A stretch of 64,000 nt of DNA from Halarcobacter ebronensis (GTDB lineage Bacteria; Campylobacterota; Campylobacteria; Campylobacterales; Arcobacteraceae), in assembly GCF_013201825.1 (NCBI RefSeq), contig NZ_CP053836.1, positions 2,418,001 to 2,482,000 of the forward strand, in the 5' to 3' direction. Position 1 is the first letter of the stretch. Each line of letters opens with the position of its first letter. Position numbers and translations under genes: made by a program. Below, in pieces: positions 8,811-17,744 of the stretch. The notes under the pieces are model-generated. The model worked only from the letters and a program-made list of their open reading frames with translations, had not been told where the DNA came from and did no database searches.

Positions 8811-9116
8811 ATGACCCCAGAATATGAGAAAATAGTTGTTTTAGTTATTAGTTTAACTGCTTCATTTTTAACTTGGAAAATGGTAAAAGATTTTTATGGT
8901 GCTAGGTATAATATGGTTTTTGCACATATAATTGCAATTATCACATCATCTTTTATGCTTCTATCTACAATGTTCCTCTTTATGCCAAAAAATTACCAAA
9001 GAGGCGTTACTCCAGAAGTTGAATTAAACTTCTTTTCAATAGTAACTATAGTAATTATGCTAGCAGGCTTATATCTCTTTTTTAAATATATTCCAGATAA
9101 AAGAAAAGAGAATTAA
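8811..9116 (+). CDS. small three-helix membrane protein of unknown function
   Basis: I do not recognise this 101-residue protein. It has three hydrophobic segments, at about residues 8-24, 37-58 and 74-92, and a short basic tail (PDKRKEN), so it is an inner-membrane protein. A good AAAGGAG ribosome binding site lies 5 bases before the ATG. It stands alone on the plus strand between two minus-strand operons, and its stop overlaps the stop of the convergent GGDEF-EAL gene by 4 bases. No cysteine or obvious ligand motif is present. The start and the ribosome binding site make it a likely real gene. Confidence 0.75.
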   Translation: MTPEYEKIVVLVISLTASFLTWKMVKDFYGARYNMVFAHIIAIITSSFMLLSTMFLFMPKNYQRGVTPEVELNFFSIVTIVIMLAGLYLFFKYIPDKRKEN

Positions 9117-11962
9117 TTATCCTTTAGAACCTTTAATGCATCCTCAATGCTTAAAGGTTTTGAGAAGAAATATCCTTGTCCAATATCACACTTAATTGAT
9201 AACAAGAAATCCTCTTGTTTTTCATGTTCAATCCCTTCGGCAACAACTTTATAATTTAAACTTTTTGAGAGTGCAACAATTGCTTTACTAATTTGAACAT
9301 TGTTATTATCTTCTGGTATTCCATCAATAAAAGCTTTATCAACTTTAATAACATCAATAGGAAATTTTGTCAAATAGTTCATTGAAGAGTATCCCGTACC
9401 AAAATCATCAATAGAGAATCTAAAACCAAGATTTTTAAGGTCAATCATAGCTTTTAGATTCATTTCAGAATACTCCATTATATATCTTTCAGTAACTTCT
9501 ATCTCAATATCAGATGGTTTAAGGCCATTTTTTTCAACAATTTTTAAAACATCTTGTACAAAATCAGGGTCTTTAAACTGTACACTAGATACATTTATAG
9601 CTATATAATGCAGTTCTGAGTCAACCTTTTTCATTTGAATAAAATCTCTACATGCCACATCAAAAATATATTTTCCCAAATCAATAATTAAACCAGTATC
9701 TTCAGCAATTGTAATAAATTTTGTTGGAGGCACAACTCCTAACTCTTTGTTTTGCCATCTAACTAAAGCCTCAAAAGCTATCACTTTATGTGTTTGCAAA
9801 TTATATTGAGGTTGATAATTTAAATACAACTCACCATTTTTGATGGCATCTTTTAAAGATTGTTCAATTTTTAATTGCTCATGAACATTTAAAGAGAGTT
9901 GTTTATTATAGTATTGGAAATTATCTTTACCTAAATTTTTTGCATGATACATTGCAGTATCTGCATTTTTAATCAAAGTTGTAATATCTTCTCCATCATC
10001 AGGATACATGGCAATACCAATACTTGCACTTGTATTTAAAATATTATTATCCAAAGTGATTGTTTTTTTAACCACATCAAGGATTTTTTTGCAAACATAA
10101 TCAGCTGCTTTTCTATTTTTTGTAGAGTCAAGAACAACAATAAATTCGTCTCCACCCATTCTTGCAATAATGTCATTTTCCCTTAATACACTCTTTATTC
10201 TTTTTGAGGTTATTTTAAGAAGTTCATCCCCTATTGAGTGTCCCAGTGAATCATTTATCATTTTAAATCTATCTAAATCTATAAACATTACAAAAATATT
10301 CTGATTTTTTCTTTTGGCAACCTTTATGGCAAATTCTAAATCACCCTCAAGTTTTATTCTATTTGGAAGTTTTGTCAAACTATCATGATAGGCTAAGAAA
10401 TCTGCCTTTTTTTGTGTCTCTATAATCTCTTGCATACTTGTATAAACTGCAATATATTTACTTATCTCATCTTTATCATTTCTTATACTTGAGATATTTA
10501 ACCATATTGGTACAATTTGACCATCTTTTTTTCTATTTTGGATTTTACCTTTCCACTCACCTTTTTCTAAAAGTCCCGCAGAAACTTTTTCATAAAACAT
10601 TTTATCGTGAGTTTGATTCTCAACTAAAAGTTTTGGAGACTCACCTATCACATCTTTTTTAGTAAATCCAGTTATCTCTTCAAAAGCACTGTTTACAGAT
10701 AATATCTTATCCTCTTTGGCATCTATAACTAAAATACCCTCTTCTATATTTTCAAAAACAGTAGCAGATAATTTTAAATTTTCATTCTGTTTTATATATT
10801 TTGTAATATCAAGTTTAATTGCTAAATAGTTAGTTATCTCATCATCTAAAATAATTGGAACAATAGAGGCTTTTTCATAATAAATTGAACCATCTTTTTT
10901 CTTATTTGCAAACTCCCCTTTCCATTTTTTGCCATTTATTAAACTCTCATTTAATTCTTCATATGTAGAATCTGGAGTCTCACCAGATTTTAGAATATTT
11001 GGGCTATTGCCATATGCTTCCTCTTTTTTAAAACCAGAAGTCTTTTCAAAAATATCATTTACATATAGAATTTTTTTATTTGTATCTGTAAGAATTATTG
11101 AGTTATCACTATTTTCAATAGCATATTTAAAAGCTGCCAACTCTTTTCTAATTTTTTGAGATTTTTTGTGTTCATAATAGATTAATAAAAGTGCAATTAA
11201 AATAATAAAGAAAAAGAAAATTGATATTACAAGTTGATAAAATAGTTTGTTATTGTATTTATAAATTAATTGACTGTTTAGCTCTTTTAGTTTAAAAGCT
11301 AATTTCAACTTTTCTGCATTATCTTTGATTTTATTTATATATTTAACATTCTCTAAAATATTTTCTACATGTTTTGTTAGAAGAGTTAATCTATTATATT
11401 CTAAATCTTTATTATATTCATTTATCTTTTTTAAACTCTCTATTATTGGTTCTTCATTCTTATTTATTCCAACAAATTGTTGCATTATCATAAAAAGTGT
11501 ACTATTTATTAGAAGTTTAATATCTTGATTTATACTCTTATCATTTAATAAATACTGATTTAAATCATAAATATAATGAACTGAATTTAAAATTGAAGAG
11601 TGTTTTGATTTGAATTTTTCTATAAAGTCAGATTTTTTAATAAAAGTATCATTTATCTCTAATACTTGATTATAAATATCTTGTCCAAACTCATTTTTTA
11701 TGCCACTTTTTATAACATGCTCCAAAGCTTTTTCAAAAGAGTTTGTCTCATCAACTATGGTATCAAAATTTATAAATTTCTCTTTTTGATTTAAAAAACC
11801 ATTTAGTCTTAAATTCGAAACAACCATAGTATCAATATTTTTTTTATAATTATTATAAAACTTTTTACTATTCTCTATTTTAAACAAATATAAAAAGATA
11901 AAAGTTAAAAAAAGGGTAAAAAACAGTAGTTTAAAGCTAAAATAATCTTTTATTCTATTCAT
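9113..11962 (-). CDS. membrane PAS-PAS-GGDEF-EAL cyclic-di-GMP signalling protein
   Basis: 949 residues: a transmembrane helix near 11-26, a helical periplasmic sensor region to about 240, a second helix near 241-264, two PAS domains (about 275-385 and 395-515), a GGDEF domain with intact MGGDEF at about 601-606 and an EAL domain starting with EALVRW near 731. An RxxD inhibitory site (REND) lies five residues before GGDEF. The EAL signature residues are present: NVSSVQF, EVTER, DDFGTG, KVDKAF, AEGIEH and QGYFF. Both diguanylate cyclase and phosphodiesterase activity are therefore possible; which dominates cannot be told. It follows the peroxidase gene by 3 bases, so it probably belongs to the fur-led operon. 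Confidence 0.93.
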   Translation of the reverse strand: MNRIKDYFSFKLLFFTLFLTFIFLYLFKIENSKKFYNNYKKNIDTMVVSNLRLNGFLNQKEKFINFDTIVDETNSFEKALEHVIKSGIKNEFGQDIYNQVLEINDTFIKKSDFIEKFKSKHSSILNSVHYIYDLNQYLLNDKSINQDIKLLINSTLFMIMQQFVGINKNEEPIIESLKKINEYNKDLEYNRLTLLTKHVENILENVKYINKIKDNAEKLKLAFKLKELNSQLIYKYNNKLFYQLVISIFFFFIILIALLLIYYEHKKSQKIRKELAAFKYAIENSDNSIILTDTNKKILYVNDIFEKTSGFKKEEAYGNSPNILKSGETPDSTYEELNESLINGKKWKGEFANKKKDGSIYYEKASIVPIILDDEITNYLAIKLDITKYIKQNENLKLSATVFENIEEGILVIDAKEDKILSVNSAFEEITGFTKKDVIGESPKLLVENQTHDKMFYEKVSAGLLEKGEWKGKIQNRKKDGQIVPIWLNISSIRNDKDEISKYIAVYTSMQEIIETQKKADFLAYHDSLTKLPNRIKLEGDLEFAIKVAKRKNQNIFVMFIDLDRFKMINDSLGHSIGDELLKITSKRIKSVLRENDIIARMGGDEFIVVLDSTKNRKAADYVCKKILDVVKKTITLDNNILNTSASIGIAMYPDDGEDITTLIKNADTAMYHAKNLGKDNFQYYNKQLSLNVHEQLKIEQSLKDAIKNGELYLNYQPQYNLQTHKVIAFEALVRWQNKELGVVPPTKFITIAEDTGLIIDLGKYIFDVACRDFIQMKKVDSELHYIAINVSSVQFKDPDFVQDVLKIVEKNGLKPSDIEIEVTERYIMEYSEMNLKAMIDLKNLGFRFSIDDFGTGYSSMNYLTKFPIDVIKVDKAFIDGIPEDNNNVQISKAIVALSKSLNYKVVAEGIEHEKQEDFLLSIKCDIGQGYFFSKPLSIEDALKVLKDN

Positions 11963-11965
11963 CTA

Positions 11966-12874
11966 CTACTCAATAATTTTAACTTGCCCAGTTAAAGTTT
12001 TCAAAAAAGAGACAATCTTATCTATCTCTTCATTTGTAATTGGCCGTCCAAGTTGTACCAAAGACATCGTTTCTACAGCTTTTTTTAAATCAGGCTCTCT
12101 ACCATCATGAAAATATGGAGAAGTCAGCTCTATATTTCTCAAAGATGGAACTTTGAAATAGTATTTGTCTTCATCTTTTTTTGTTACTTCATATCGACCT
12201 AAATTATCACTAGCAATATAATTAAATGCCCCAAATTTATTGTAATGATTTCCTCCAACATTTATTCCATGGTGACAAGCTATACAACCTTTATTTATAA
12301 AAAGTTCATATCCCTCTTTTTCATATTTACTTATAGCCTCTTTATTTCCCAACAAAAATTTATCAAACCTTGAATTTGGGGTAATAAGTGTTTTTTCAAA
12401 CTCTGAAATAGCATCAACTATATTATCTTTTGTTATCGCACCACTATAGATTTTTTTAAATATATCTTTATACTCTGTATTCTCTAATTTTTCTATCAAT
12501 AGTTTAAAATTATGTGCCATCTCAATTGGATTTTCAATTGGACCTGCTGCTTGCTCTTTTAAATCTTTTGCTCTTCCATCCCAAAATTGTCTAAAATTAA
12601 AATAAGCGTTTAAAACTGTAGGAGCATTTACCTTTCCTAACGCTCCATTAACTCCAAAAGAGAATTGAAGGCCATCATCTCCTCCATTATTCAAATCATG
12701 ACAGGTTGCACATGAGATTGTATTATCTTTTGATAGTTTGTTGTCGAAAAACAACTTTTTACCTAATATTGCTTTATTATAATTAAACTCAATAGTTTGA
12801 GGAATAGGTGTGATATTTGTTGCATGACAATATATTATTAAGCATGCAAAAAGGAATAATGAGTTCTTAAACAT
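11966..12874 (-). CDS. di-haem cytochrome c peroxidase family protein
   Basis: Periplasmic peroxidase that reduces hydrogen peroxide with electrons from c-type cytochromes. The 302-residue protein has a signal peptide (about 1-18) and two haem sites, CATCH at 55-59 and CIACH at 197-201. It also has the family segments KLFFDNKLS, FWDGRA and a late FHDGRE. It is a little shorter than typical CcpA (about 320-340). The region between the haems has the usual PIENPIEM. It is 24 bases downstream of fur in the same direction, which links peroxide defence to iron control. MauG-like relatives share the fold, but no MauG partner genes are present. Confidence 0.9.
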   Translation of the reverse strand: MFKNSLFLFACLIIYCHATNITPIPQTIEFNYNKAILGKKLFFDNKLSKDNTISCATCHDLNNGGDDGLQFSFGVNGALGKVNAPTVLNAYFNFRQFWDGRAKDLKEQAAGPIENPIEMAHNFKLLIEKLENTEYKDIFKKIYSGAITKDNIVDAISEFEKTLITPNSRFDKFLLGNKEAISKYEKEGYELFINKGCIACHHGINVGGNHYNKFGAFNYIASDNLGRYEVTKKDEDKYYFKVPSLRNIELTSPYFHDGREPDLKKAVETMSLVQLGRPITNEEIDKIVSFLKTLTGQVKIIE

Positions 12875-12898
12875 TTTTACCTAAATTTTTATTTACAA

Positions 12899-13342
12899 TT
12901 AACTATTTTGACAGCTACTACATATACCATATAGTTGCATTGAGTGGCTTGAAACTTTAAATTTATTTTTCTTTGCTATTTTATCTTGTCTTTTTTCTAT
13001 TTCATCATCCATAAACTCTACAATTTTCCCACATTGGGTACAAATTAGATGATCATGGTGATCTTTAAAATTACTTTCATATTTTTTACCATCAGTTCCA
13101 AATGCTATAGATGTGATTAAGTTAACCTCTTCTAAGAAGCTTAATGCTCTGTAAACTGTTGCTATTCCAATATTTGAATCAGGTCTTTTTACTTTAATTA
13201 AATTATAGATCTCTTCAGCAGTTAAATGTTCATTTGCATTAAAGAGAATATTTAAAACTATCTCTCTTTGCTCAGTATACTTAAGACCTTTTTGTTTAAC
13301 AATTTTTTTTAACTCGCCAATTACTTCTTCACTTTTTGCCAT
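12899..13342 (-). CDS. fur: ferric uptake regulator
   Basis: 147-residue metal-dependent repressor. It has the winged-helix segment GIATVYRALSFLEEV, the metal-binding HHDHLIC (95-101) and two CxxC pairs (C101/C104 and C141/C144) for structural zinc. The N-terminal extension (MAKSEEVIGELKK) and the ending SMQLYGIC resemble campylobacterotal Fur more than PerR. It diverges from feoAB across a 213-base gap with two Fur-box-like sites, so it likely controls both itself and ferrous iron uptake. PerR is the main alternative since a peroxidase gene follows directly. Confidence 0.88.
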   Translation of the reverse strand: MAKSEEVIGELKKIVKQKGLKYTEQREIVLNILFNANEHLTAEEIYNLIKVKRPDSNIGIATVYRALSFLEEVNLITSIAFGTDGKKYESNFKDHHDHLICTQCGKIVEFMDDEIEKRQDKIAKKNKFKVSSHSMQLYGICSSCQNS

Positions 13343-13379
13343 TTAATAACCTTATTAAAAACTCTAATATTAATTATTA

Positions 13380-13398
13380 CAAAATTATTATCAAAATC
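13380..13398. promoter_or_regulatory. putative Fur box upstream of fur
   Basis: This 19-base site matches the classic Fur box (GATAATGATTATCATTATC) at 14 of 19 positions, including the central ATTATCA. It lies 38 bases before the fur start and next to a TAATAAT box on the minus strand, so it could give autoregulation. The AT-rich background makes chance matches easier. Confidence 0.4.
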
Positions 13399-13456
13399 AC
13401 TTAAAATTTATTGTAATTTATTGTTTTTAATCTCAATTCTGCAAATTTTTCATTAT

Positions 13457-13503
13457 CTTTGCTTATAAATTAGATTAATTATAAATTTTAAGCAAAGTTT
13501 TTG
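13457..13503 (+). terminator. terminator-like hairpin in the fur-feoA gap
   Basis: CTTTGCTTA (13457-13465) pairs perfectly with TAAGCAAAG (13489-13497), and a further five base pairs can form after one bulged base. The right arm is followed by TTTTTG on the plus strand. It has the shape of an intrinsic terminator, yet no annotated gene on the plus strand precedes it. It lies upstream of the feoA Fur box. Confidence 0.45.
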
Positions 13504-13515
13504 TATTATTTTAAC

Positions 13516-13534
13516 GATAATTATTATCAATACA
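13516..13534. promoter_or_regulatory. putative Fur box of feoAB
   Basis: The site GATAATTATTATCAATACA matches the classic Fur box at 15 of 19 positions. It ends 21 bases before the feoA ATG and overlaps a GATAAT that could be the -10 element. Iron-loaded Fur bound here would block feoAB transcription. Position and match make this the better of the two sites. Confidence 0.6.
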
Positions 13535-13555
13535 AGAAAAATAAAGAGGTTTATT

Positions 13556-13786
13556 ATGAGACTAAGTGAATTGCAAAAAGGTATGTGTGGAAAAATAATT
13601 GCAATTGATTCAGAACCTGTATTAAAGTCAAGATTTAGTTCTTTTGGCATTGTAAAAGGTGCCATTGTGTCAGTATTAGAACAAACCTTATCAAAAAATA
13701 CTATAGAAATAAAAGTGCAAAATACAAAAATTGCTATTAGAATATCTGAAGCAGAAACAATTGAAATAGAGAACTCACAATGTTAA
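13556..13786 (+). CDS. feoA: ferrous iron transport protein A
   Basis: A 76-residue SH3-like cytoplasmic protein that assists FeoB. The family features are the N-terminal LSELQKGMCGKIIAID, a central RFSSFGIVKGAIV and the late KIAIRISEAETIEI. The ribosome binding site AAAGAGG lies about 7 bases before the ATG. Its stop overlaps the feoB start (ATGTTAA), so the two are translationally coupled. The promoter region holds a Fur-box-like sequence. Confidence 0.93.
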   Translation: MRLSELQKGMCGKIIAIDSEPVLKSRFSSFGIVKGAIVSVLEQTLSKNTIEIKVQNTKIAIRISEAETIEIENSQC

Positions 13787-15906
13787 ACAAAAAAAATAAA
13801 AAACTAATCAAAGTGGCCTTAGTTGGTCAACCAAATGTTGGTAAATCTATGCTTATTAACTCTATTTCAAACTCAAGGCTAAAAGTTGGAAACTTCTCTG
13901 GAGTTACAGTAGAAAAAACACAAATTGAGTTTGAATATAAAGATTATCTTTTTGAAATTATTGATTTACCAGGTTCATACTCACTAACAGATTTTACATT
14001 AGAAGAGAAAGTTACAAAGAATTATCTTGAAGAAGAGGATTATGATATTATCTTAAATGTCTTGGATTCAACAAATTTAGAGAGAAACTTATATTTAACT
14101 AACGAGTTGTTAGCTTTAGATAAAAAAATGGTTTTAGCTTTAAATATGTCAGATGAAGCAATAAATGAGGGAATTAAGATAAATGAAAAACAGCTTTCAA
14201 AAATTATTGGAAAACCTTGCGTTAAAACATCTGCTAAAACAAAACTTGGTATTAAAGAGTTATTAGAAGAGTTAACAACAAAATATGAATCTATGAAATT
14301 TGAATCAAAACTGATTTTTTCAGATGTAATAGAAGAAGAGATTGCAAATATTAAATCATTTCTATTAGAAAAAAAATATAGAACAAATATTCACTATAGA
14401 GAGATTGCCATTAAACTTTTAAAAGAGGATAAGAAGACTTTTCTTATTTTAAGAGATGAACCTATTTGGATAGAACTTCAACTCATTTTAACAAATGCAT
14501 TTGAACACATCTACTTGCATTATGGAACAAAAAATCTAAATAATATATTTGAAGATGAAAAGTTTGCTTTTGCAAGGGGTATTGTTACTGAAGTTGTAAA
14601 ACTAGAAAAACAAAATGAAGATAACAAAACTCTTACAGATAAGATTGATTCAATTTTAATTCACAAAATATTTGGTCTTCCAATTTTTTTATTTTTAATG
14701 TGGGGGCTTTTTCAGTTAACATTTGAACTTGGAAATATTCCAATGGATCTAATTGATGCTTTTTTTGCGACATTGATTGATGAAACAAAAAATATTTTAG
14801 GTGATACTCAAATAGCTTCAGTTATTGCGGATGGTGCTCTTGCTGGAGTTGGAGCTGTTGTTCTTTTTATTCCAAATATTGTTATTCTATTTTTTGGGAT
14901 TGCACTACTTGAAACAACAGGATATATGAGTAGAGTTGCATTCCTTTTAGATGGTTTTTTCCACAAATTTGGACTTCATGGAAAATCATTTATCCCTTTA
15001 GTTACAGGATTTGGTTGTTCAGTTCCAGCTTATATGGCAGCAAGAACACTTAAAAATCCAAAAGATAGACTTTTAACTCTTTTTATAATTGGTTTTATGT
15101 CTTGTGGAGCAAGACTTCCTATTTATGTACTATTTACAGGTGCTTTTTTCTCAGAAAAAAATGCTGGAAATATTCTTTTTCTAATCTATATTGTGGGGGC
15201 TCTTTTAGGACTTATTGCAGCAAAAGTGCTAAAAATAGTAGTATTTAAAAGTGAAGATGAACCTTTTGTTATGGAGATGCCAAAATATAGACTTCCTTCT
15301 ACAAAACTTATTTGGCATACAGTTTCAAATCAGGCATTAATGTATCTTAAAAAAGCTGGAACATTTATCCTCGCAGCTTCAATTCTAATCTGGTTTGCCT
15401 CAAACTATCCAAAACAACCAGAGTATGAAGCAATAATAAATCAACAACTTGAATTGGCTAACTCAGAAGAAGAAAGATATGAGTTGAATAATAAAATGGC
15501 TCTTTATAATCTTGAGAACTCTTATTTAGGTAAAGTTGGAAAATTCTCAGAACCTCTTTTTGCACCATTAGGTTTTGATTGGAAAATGACAATTGCTCTT
15601 GAAACAGGACTTGCTGCAAAAGAGATTGTAGTTTCAACTTTAGGGATTTTATATGGACTAGGGGATGAAACAGATGAAGGTAGCCAAGGGTTACTTGAAA
15701 AAATAAAAACAAATATTCCTCTTGCATCTGCTTTAGCTTATATTGTTTTTGTTATGATTTATTTGCCTTGTTTGGCTGCATCAATGGTATTTACAAGGGA
15801 AGCTGGGGGTTGGAGATATTTAGTTTATCTTTTTGTTTTCACAACATCAATTGCTTGGATTCTTTCATTTGTTACATATAATGTTGCCAGAGGACTTGGT
15901 TTGTAG
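13780..15906 (+). CDS. feoB: ferrous iron transporter FeoB
   Basis: A 708-residue inner-membrane Fe(II) transporter. The N-terminal GTPase domain has G1 GQPNVGKS (16-23), DLPGSYSL (G3) and NMSD (G4). The membrane part contains the Gate motifs, including GFGCSVPAYMAARTL and SCGARLPIYVLF, and the late ETGLAAKEIVVSTLG. The G1 loop has Gln where most FeoB proteins have Asn (GNPNVGKS), a conservative change. Length is normal at the low end. It is cotranscribed with feoA, and a hairpin follows its stop codon. Confidence 0.96.
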   Translation: MLNKKNKKLIKVALVGQPNVGKSMLINSISNSRLKVGNFSGVTVEKTQIEFEYKDYLFEIIDLPGSYSLTDFTLEEKVTKNYLEEEDYDIILNVLDSTNLERNLYLTNELLALDKKMVLALNMSDEAINEGIKINEKQLSKIIGKPCVKTSAKTKLGIKELLEELTTKYESMKFESKLIFSDVIEEEIANIKSFLLEKKYRTNIHYREIAIKLLKEDKKTFLILRDEPIWIELQLILTNAFEHIYLHYGTKNLNNIFEDEKFAFARGIVTEVVKLEKQNEDNKTLTDKIDSILIHKIFGLPIFLFLMWGLFQLTFELGNIPMDLIDAFFATLIDETKNILGDTQIASVIADGALAGVGAVVLFIPNIVILFFGIALLETTGYMSRVAFLLDGFFHKFGLHGKSFIPLVTGFGCSVPAYMAARTLKNPKDRLLTLFIIGFMSCGARLPIYVLFTGAFFSEKNAGNILFLIYIVGALLGLIAAKVLKIVVFKSEDEPFVMEMPKYRLPSTKLIWHTVSNQALMYLKKAGTFILAASILIWFASNYPKQPEYEAIINQQLELANSEEERYELNNKMALYNLENSYLGKVGKFSEPLFAPLGFDWKMTIALETGLAAKEIVVSTLGILYGLGDETDEGSQGLLEKIKTNIPLASALAYIVFVMIYLPCLAASMVFTREAGGWRYLVYLFVFTTSIAWILSFVTYNVARGLGL

Positions 15907-15938
15907 AGTAAATTTTACTCTACAACGAAAGTTGTTTT
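15901..15938 (+). terminator. hairpins ending feoB, between convergent genes
   Basis: Two overlapping hairpins follow feoB. TTGTAGAGTAAA (15901-15912) is complementary to 15914-15925. CAAC-GAAA-GTTG (15923-15934), with a GNRA-type loop, is followed directly by TTTT on the plus strand. The first is symmetric and could stop the convergent gene as well; it spans both stop codons. Only the second has a clear T tract. Confidence 0.6.
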
Positions 15939-16250
15939 AGTTTCAACATCTCCCTCTTTAACAATAAAACTCCAAGTTCCTTTTGCTCTGCCTTCTATAT
16001 ATCTAAAGTCATAAATTGAACCATGACCTGCTGGGATAATCATTAATCTCTCCCTTGAAGTTTCACCATTTGGAGAAATCCAATGAACACTAATTTCAAC
16101 ATCTTCTTCCATTCTTTCGTGTTCATACTTACATATAATTGAGTTTTCATCTTGCAACAGTAGACAATCTGCCTTCTTTTGTTCTCCTTCAAAGGCTTCA
16201 GCAAAACAGAATACTGTAACTAACAGTAATGAGTAAACTAATCTTTTCAT
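15915..16250 (-). CDS. secreted protein of unknown function
   Basis: I do not recognise this 112-residue protein. The start MKRLVYSLLL (ATG at 16248-16250) gives a typical signal peptide ending near CFAEAFE; a longer in-frame start at 16298 would bury the signal and overlap the upstream bpt gene. The mature part has two cysteines (LLLQDENSIIC region) that could form a disulphide. The segments VEISVHWISPNGETSR and GTWSFIVKEGD suggest a small beta-sandwich periplasmic domain. It is the last gene of the trpA-bpt operon on the minus strand. Confidence 0.75.
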   Translation of the reverse strand: MKRLVYSLLLVTVFCFAEAFEGEQKKADCLLLQDENSIICKYEHERMEEDVEISVHWISPNGETSRERLMIIPAGHGSIYDFRYIEGRAKGTWSFIVKEGDVETKTTFVVE

Positions 16251-16263
16251 TTTATCTCGCTTA

Positions 16264-17001
16264 TTATTTTTTATACTTTTCCCAAACTGCATCTTCACTT
16301 AAAGTTGCTCTATTTTTCAAAACCTCAAAGGGAAGATAAGCCTCTTTATATCCCATAGAATAATGATTTTTTATCCAATATCCCAAATAGATATAAGGGA
16401 TGTTCAACTCTTTTGCAATTTTTATCTGTGCTAATATTGAAAACTTACCTATAGATAGTTTTTCATAATCATGATCATAATAACAGTAAATTGATGAAAT
16501 TGATTCAGGCAATATATCAACCAATGCCACACCAATTAGTTTATTATCTCTAACATATAAAAACTCCTTTGTAAACTCTTCTTTACCTTGAACATAAGAT
16601 CTATCATACTCTGATGGTTCAATTGGAGTATATGGCCAATCTTTTTTCTTATTCATATGCTCATGATATTTATCATAAAGCCTTAAGTGATCTAAAGTCA
16701 AAGATGGAGGCTGAATATAAAGTTTAGTATCTAAATTTTTTTTGAATACTCTCTTTTCTGAACTTGAAAATTTATAATTTGCCACATCAATTCTCATTGA
16801 GACACACTTTGTGCACTCTTTACACTCTGGCACAAAGTGCATTTTACCAAAACGTCGCCATCCATGTTCAAGCATATTTTGATAATCATCAATATTACAT
16901 TTATGTATATATCTATATCTAATATCAGATATCTCATCACTAAAATAAGAGCAATCTCTGTTCTCTTCAACAAACTCTACATCATGTTCTAAAATATGCA
17001 T
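16264..17001 (-). CDS. bpt: aspartate/glutamate leucyltransferase
   Basis: Transfers leucine from Leu-tRNA to proteins with N-terminal Asp or Glu, creating an N-degron for ClpS/ClpAP. The 245-residue protein has the arginyl-transferase family N-terminus with the cysteine pair of PECKECTKC, followed by RIDV. The C-terminal acyltransferase part has SIYCYYDHDYEKLSIG and YIYLGYWI, both hallmarks of the ATE/Bpt fold. It lies between trpA and a secreted-protein gene. Bpt rather than the eukaryotic Ate is the normal call in bacteria. ClpS, ClpA and Aat, its pathway partners, are encoded 4.7-8.6 kb away. Confidence 0.9.
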   Translation of the reverse strand: MHILEHDVEFVEENRDCSYFSDEISDIRYRYIHKCNIDDYQNMLEHGWRRFGKMHFVPECKECTKCVSMRIDVANYKFSSSEKRVFKKNLDTKLYIQPPSLTLDHLRLYDKYHEHMNKKKDWPYTPIEPSEYDRSYVQGKEEFTKEFLYVRDNKLIGVALVDILPESISSIYCYYDHDYEKLSIGKFSILAQIKIAKELNIPYIYLGYWIKNHYSMGYKEAYLPFEVLKNRATLSEDAVWEKYKK

Positions 17002-17003
17002 AA

Positions 17004-17744
17004 TTATTCGTTTATCTTTTCTTTAATCTCTTTTGCAATTGCAGATATTTTCTTGATTTTTTCACTATTTGATAGGGATTCATCAACCAAATGTTTAACA
17101 AATGCACTACCAACAATTACTCCATCAACACCTTTTGCTTTCTCTTTACAACTCTTTTCATCAACCCCAAAACCTATGTAAAGTGGAGTATTAGAATACT
17201 TTTTAACAGTAGAAATAATAGAACTTAAATCTTCACTTTGTCCACTTCCTGTAATTCCTGCATAGGCAACCATATAGATAAATTTTTTAGAATTTTCTAC
17301 AACTTTTTTTATTCTCTCTTCCCCATGAGTAGGTGCAACAAATGAGATATTTGCTTTATTATATTTTTCAAAAGTATCATTTACTAAAAGCGCCTCTTCA
17401 AAGGGTAAATCAGGAATTATCATACCATTTACACCAAACTCATCTGCTTTTTTTAAAAAGTTTTCTAAACCATAATGAAAAAAAGGATTCATATATCCCA
17501 TCCATAACATATCCATTTGTGGTGCAATTTTAGAGCTAGCTTCAAAAAGGTCTTTTAATTTAAAACCACTGTTTAAAGCTATATGGTTTGCTTTTTCTAT
17601 AACTGGTCCATCAGCAACAGGATCAGAGAAAGGAACACCTAACTCCAAAATATCAACTCCTGCCTCTTTCATACTAAGAGCTAAATCAACTGTAAAATCA
17701 TTACTTGGAATTGATGAAGTTATATAACCTACTAATTTTTTCAA
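17004..17744 (-). CDS. trpA: tryptophan synthase alpha chain
   Basis: Cleaves indole-3-glycerol phosphate to indole and glyceraldehyde 3-phosphate, working with TrpB. The TIM-barrel protein has 246 residues and carries LELGVPFSDPVADGPVI, which includes the catalytic Glu and Asp. The phosphate-binding stretch GFGVDEKS and the later DGVIVGSAFV are also present. It is 3 bases upstream of bpt. No trpB or other trp gene is in the window, so the pathway genes are dispersed here. Confidence 0.94.
   Translation of the reverse strand: MKKLVGYITSSIPSNDFTVDLALSMKEAGVDILELGVPFSDPVADGPVIEKANHIALNSGFKLKDLFEASSKIAPQMDMLWMGYMNPFFHYGLENFLKKADEFGVNGMIIPDLPFEEALLVNDTFEKYNKANISFVAPTHGEERIKKVVENSKKFIYMVAYAGITGSGQSEDLSSIISTVKKYSNTPLYIGFGVDEKSCKEKAKGVDGVIVGSAFVKHLVDESLSNSEKIKKISAIAKEIKEKINE

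Noticed and set aside
13453-13665. 70-codon frame on the minus strand across the fur-feoA gap
   Set aside because: It overlaps feoA, the Fur box and the hairpin, and its hydrophobic C-terminus comes from AT-rich non-coding sequence.
13780-15906. FeoB G1 loop GQPNVGKS as a defective GTPase
   Set aside because: Gln for Asn is conservative at that position and the other G motifs are intact, so loss of activity is not supported.
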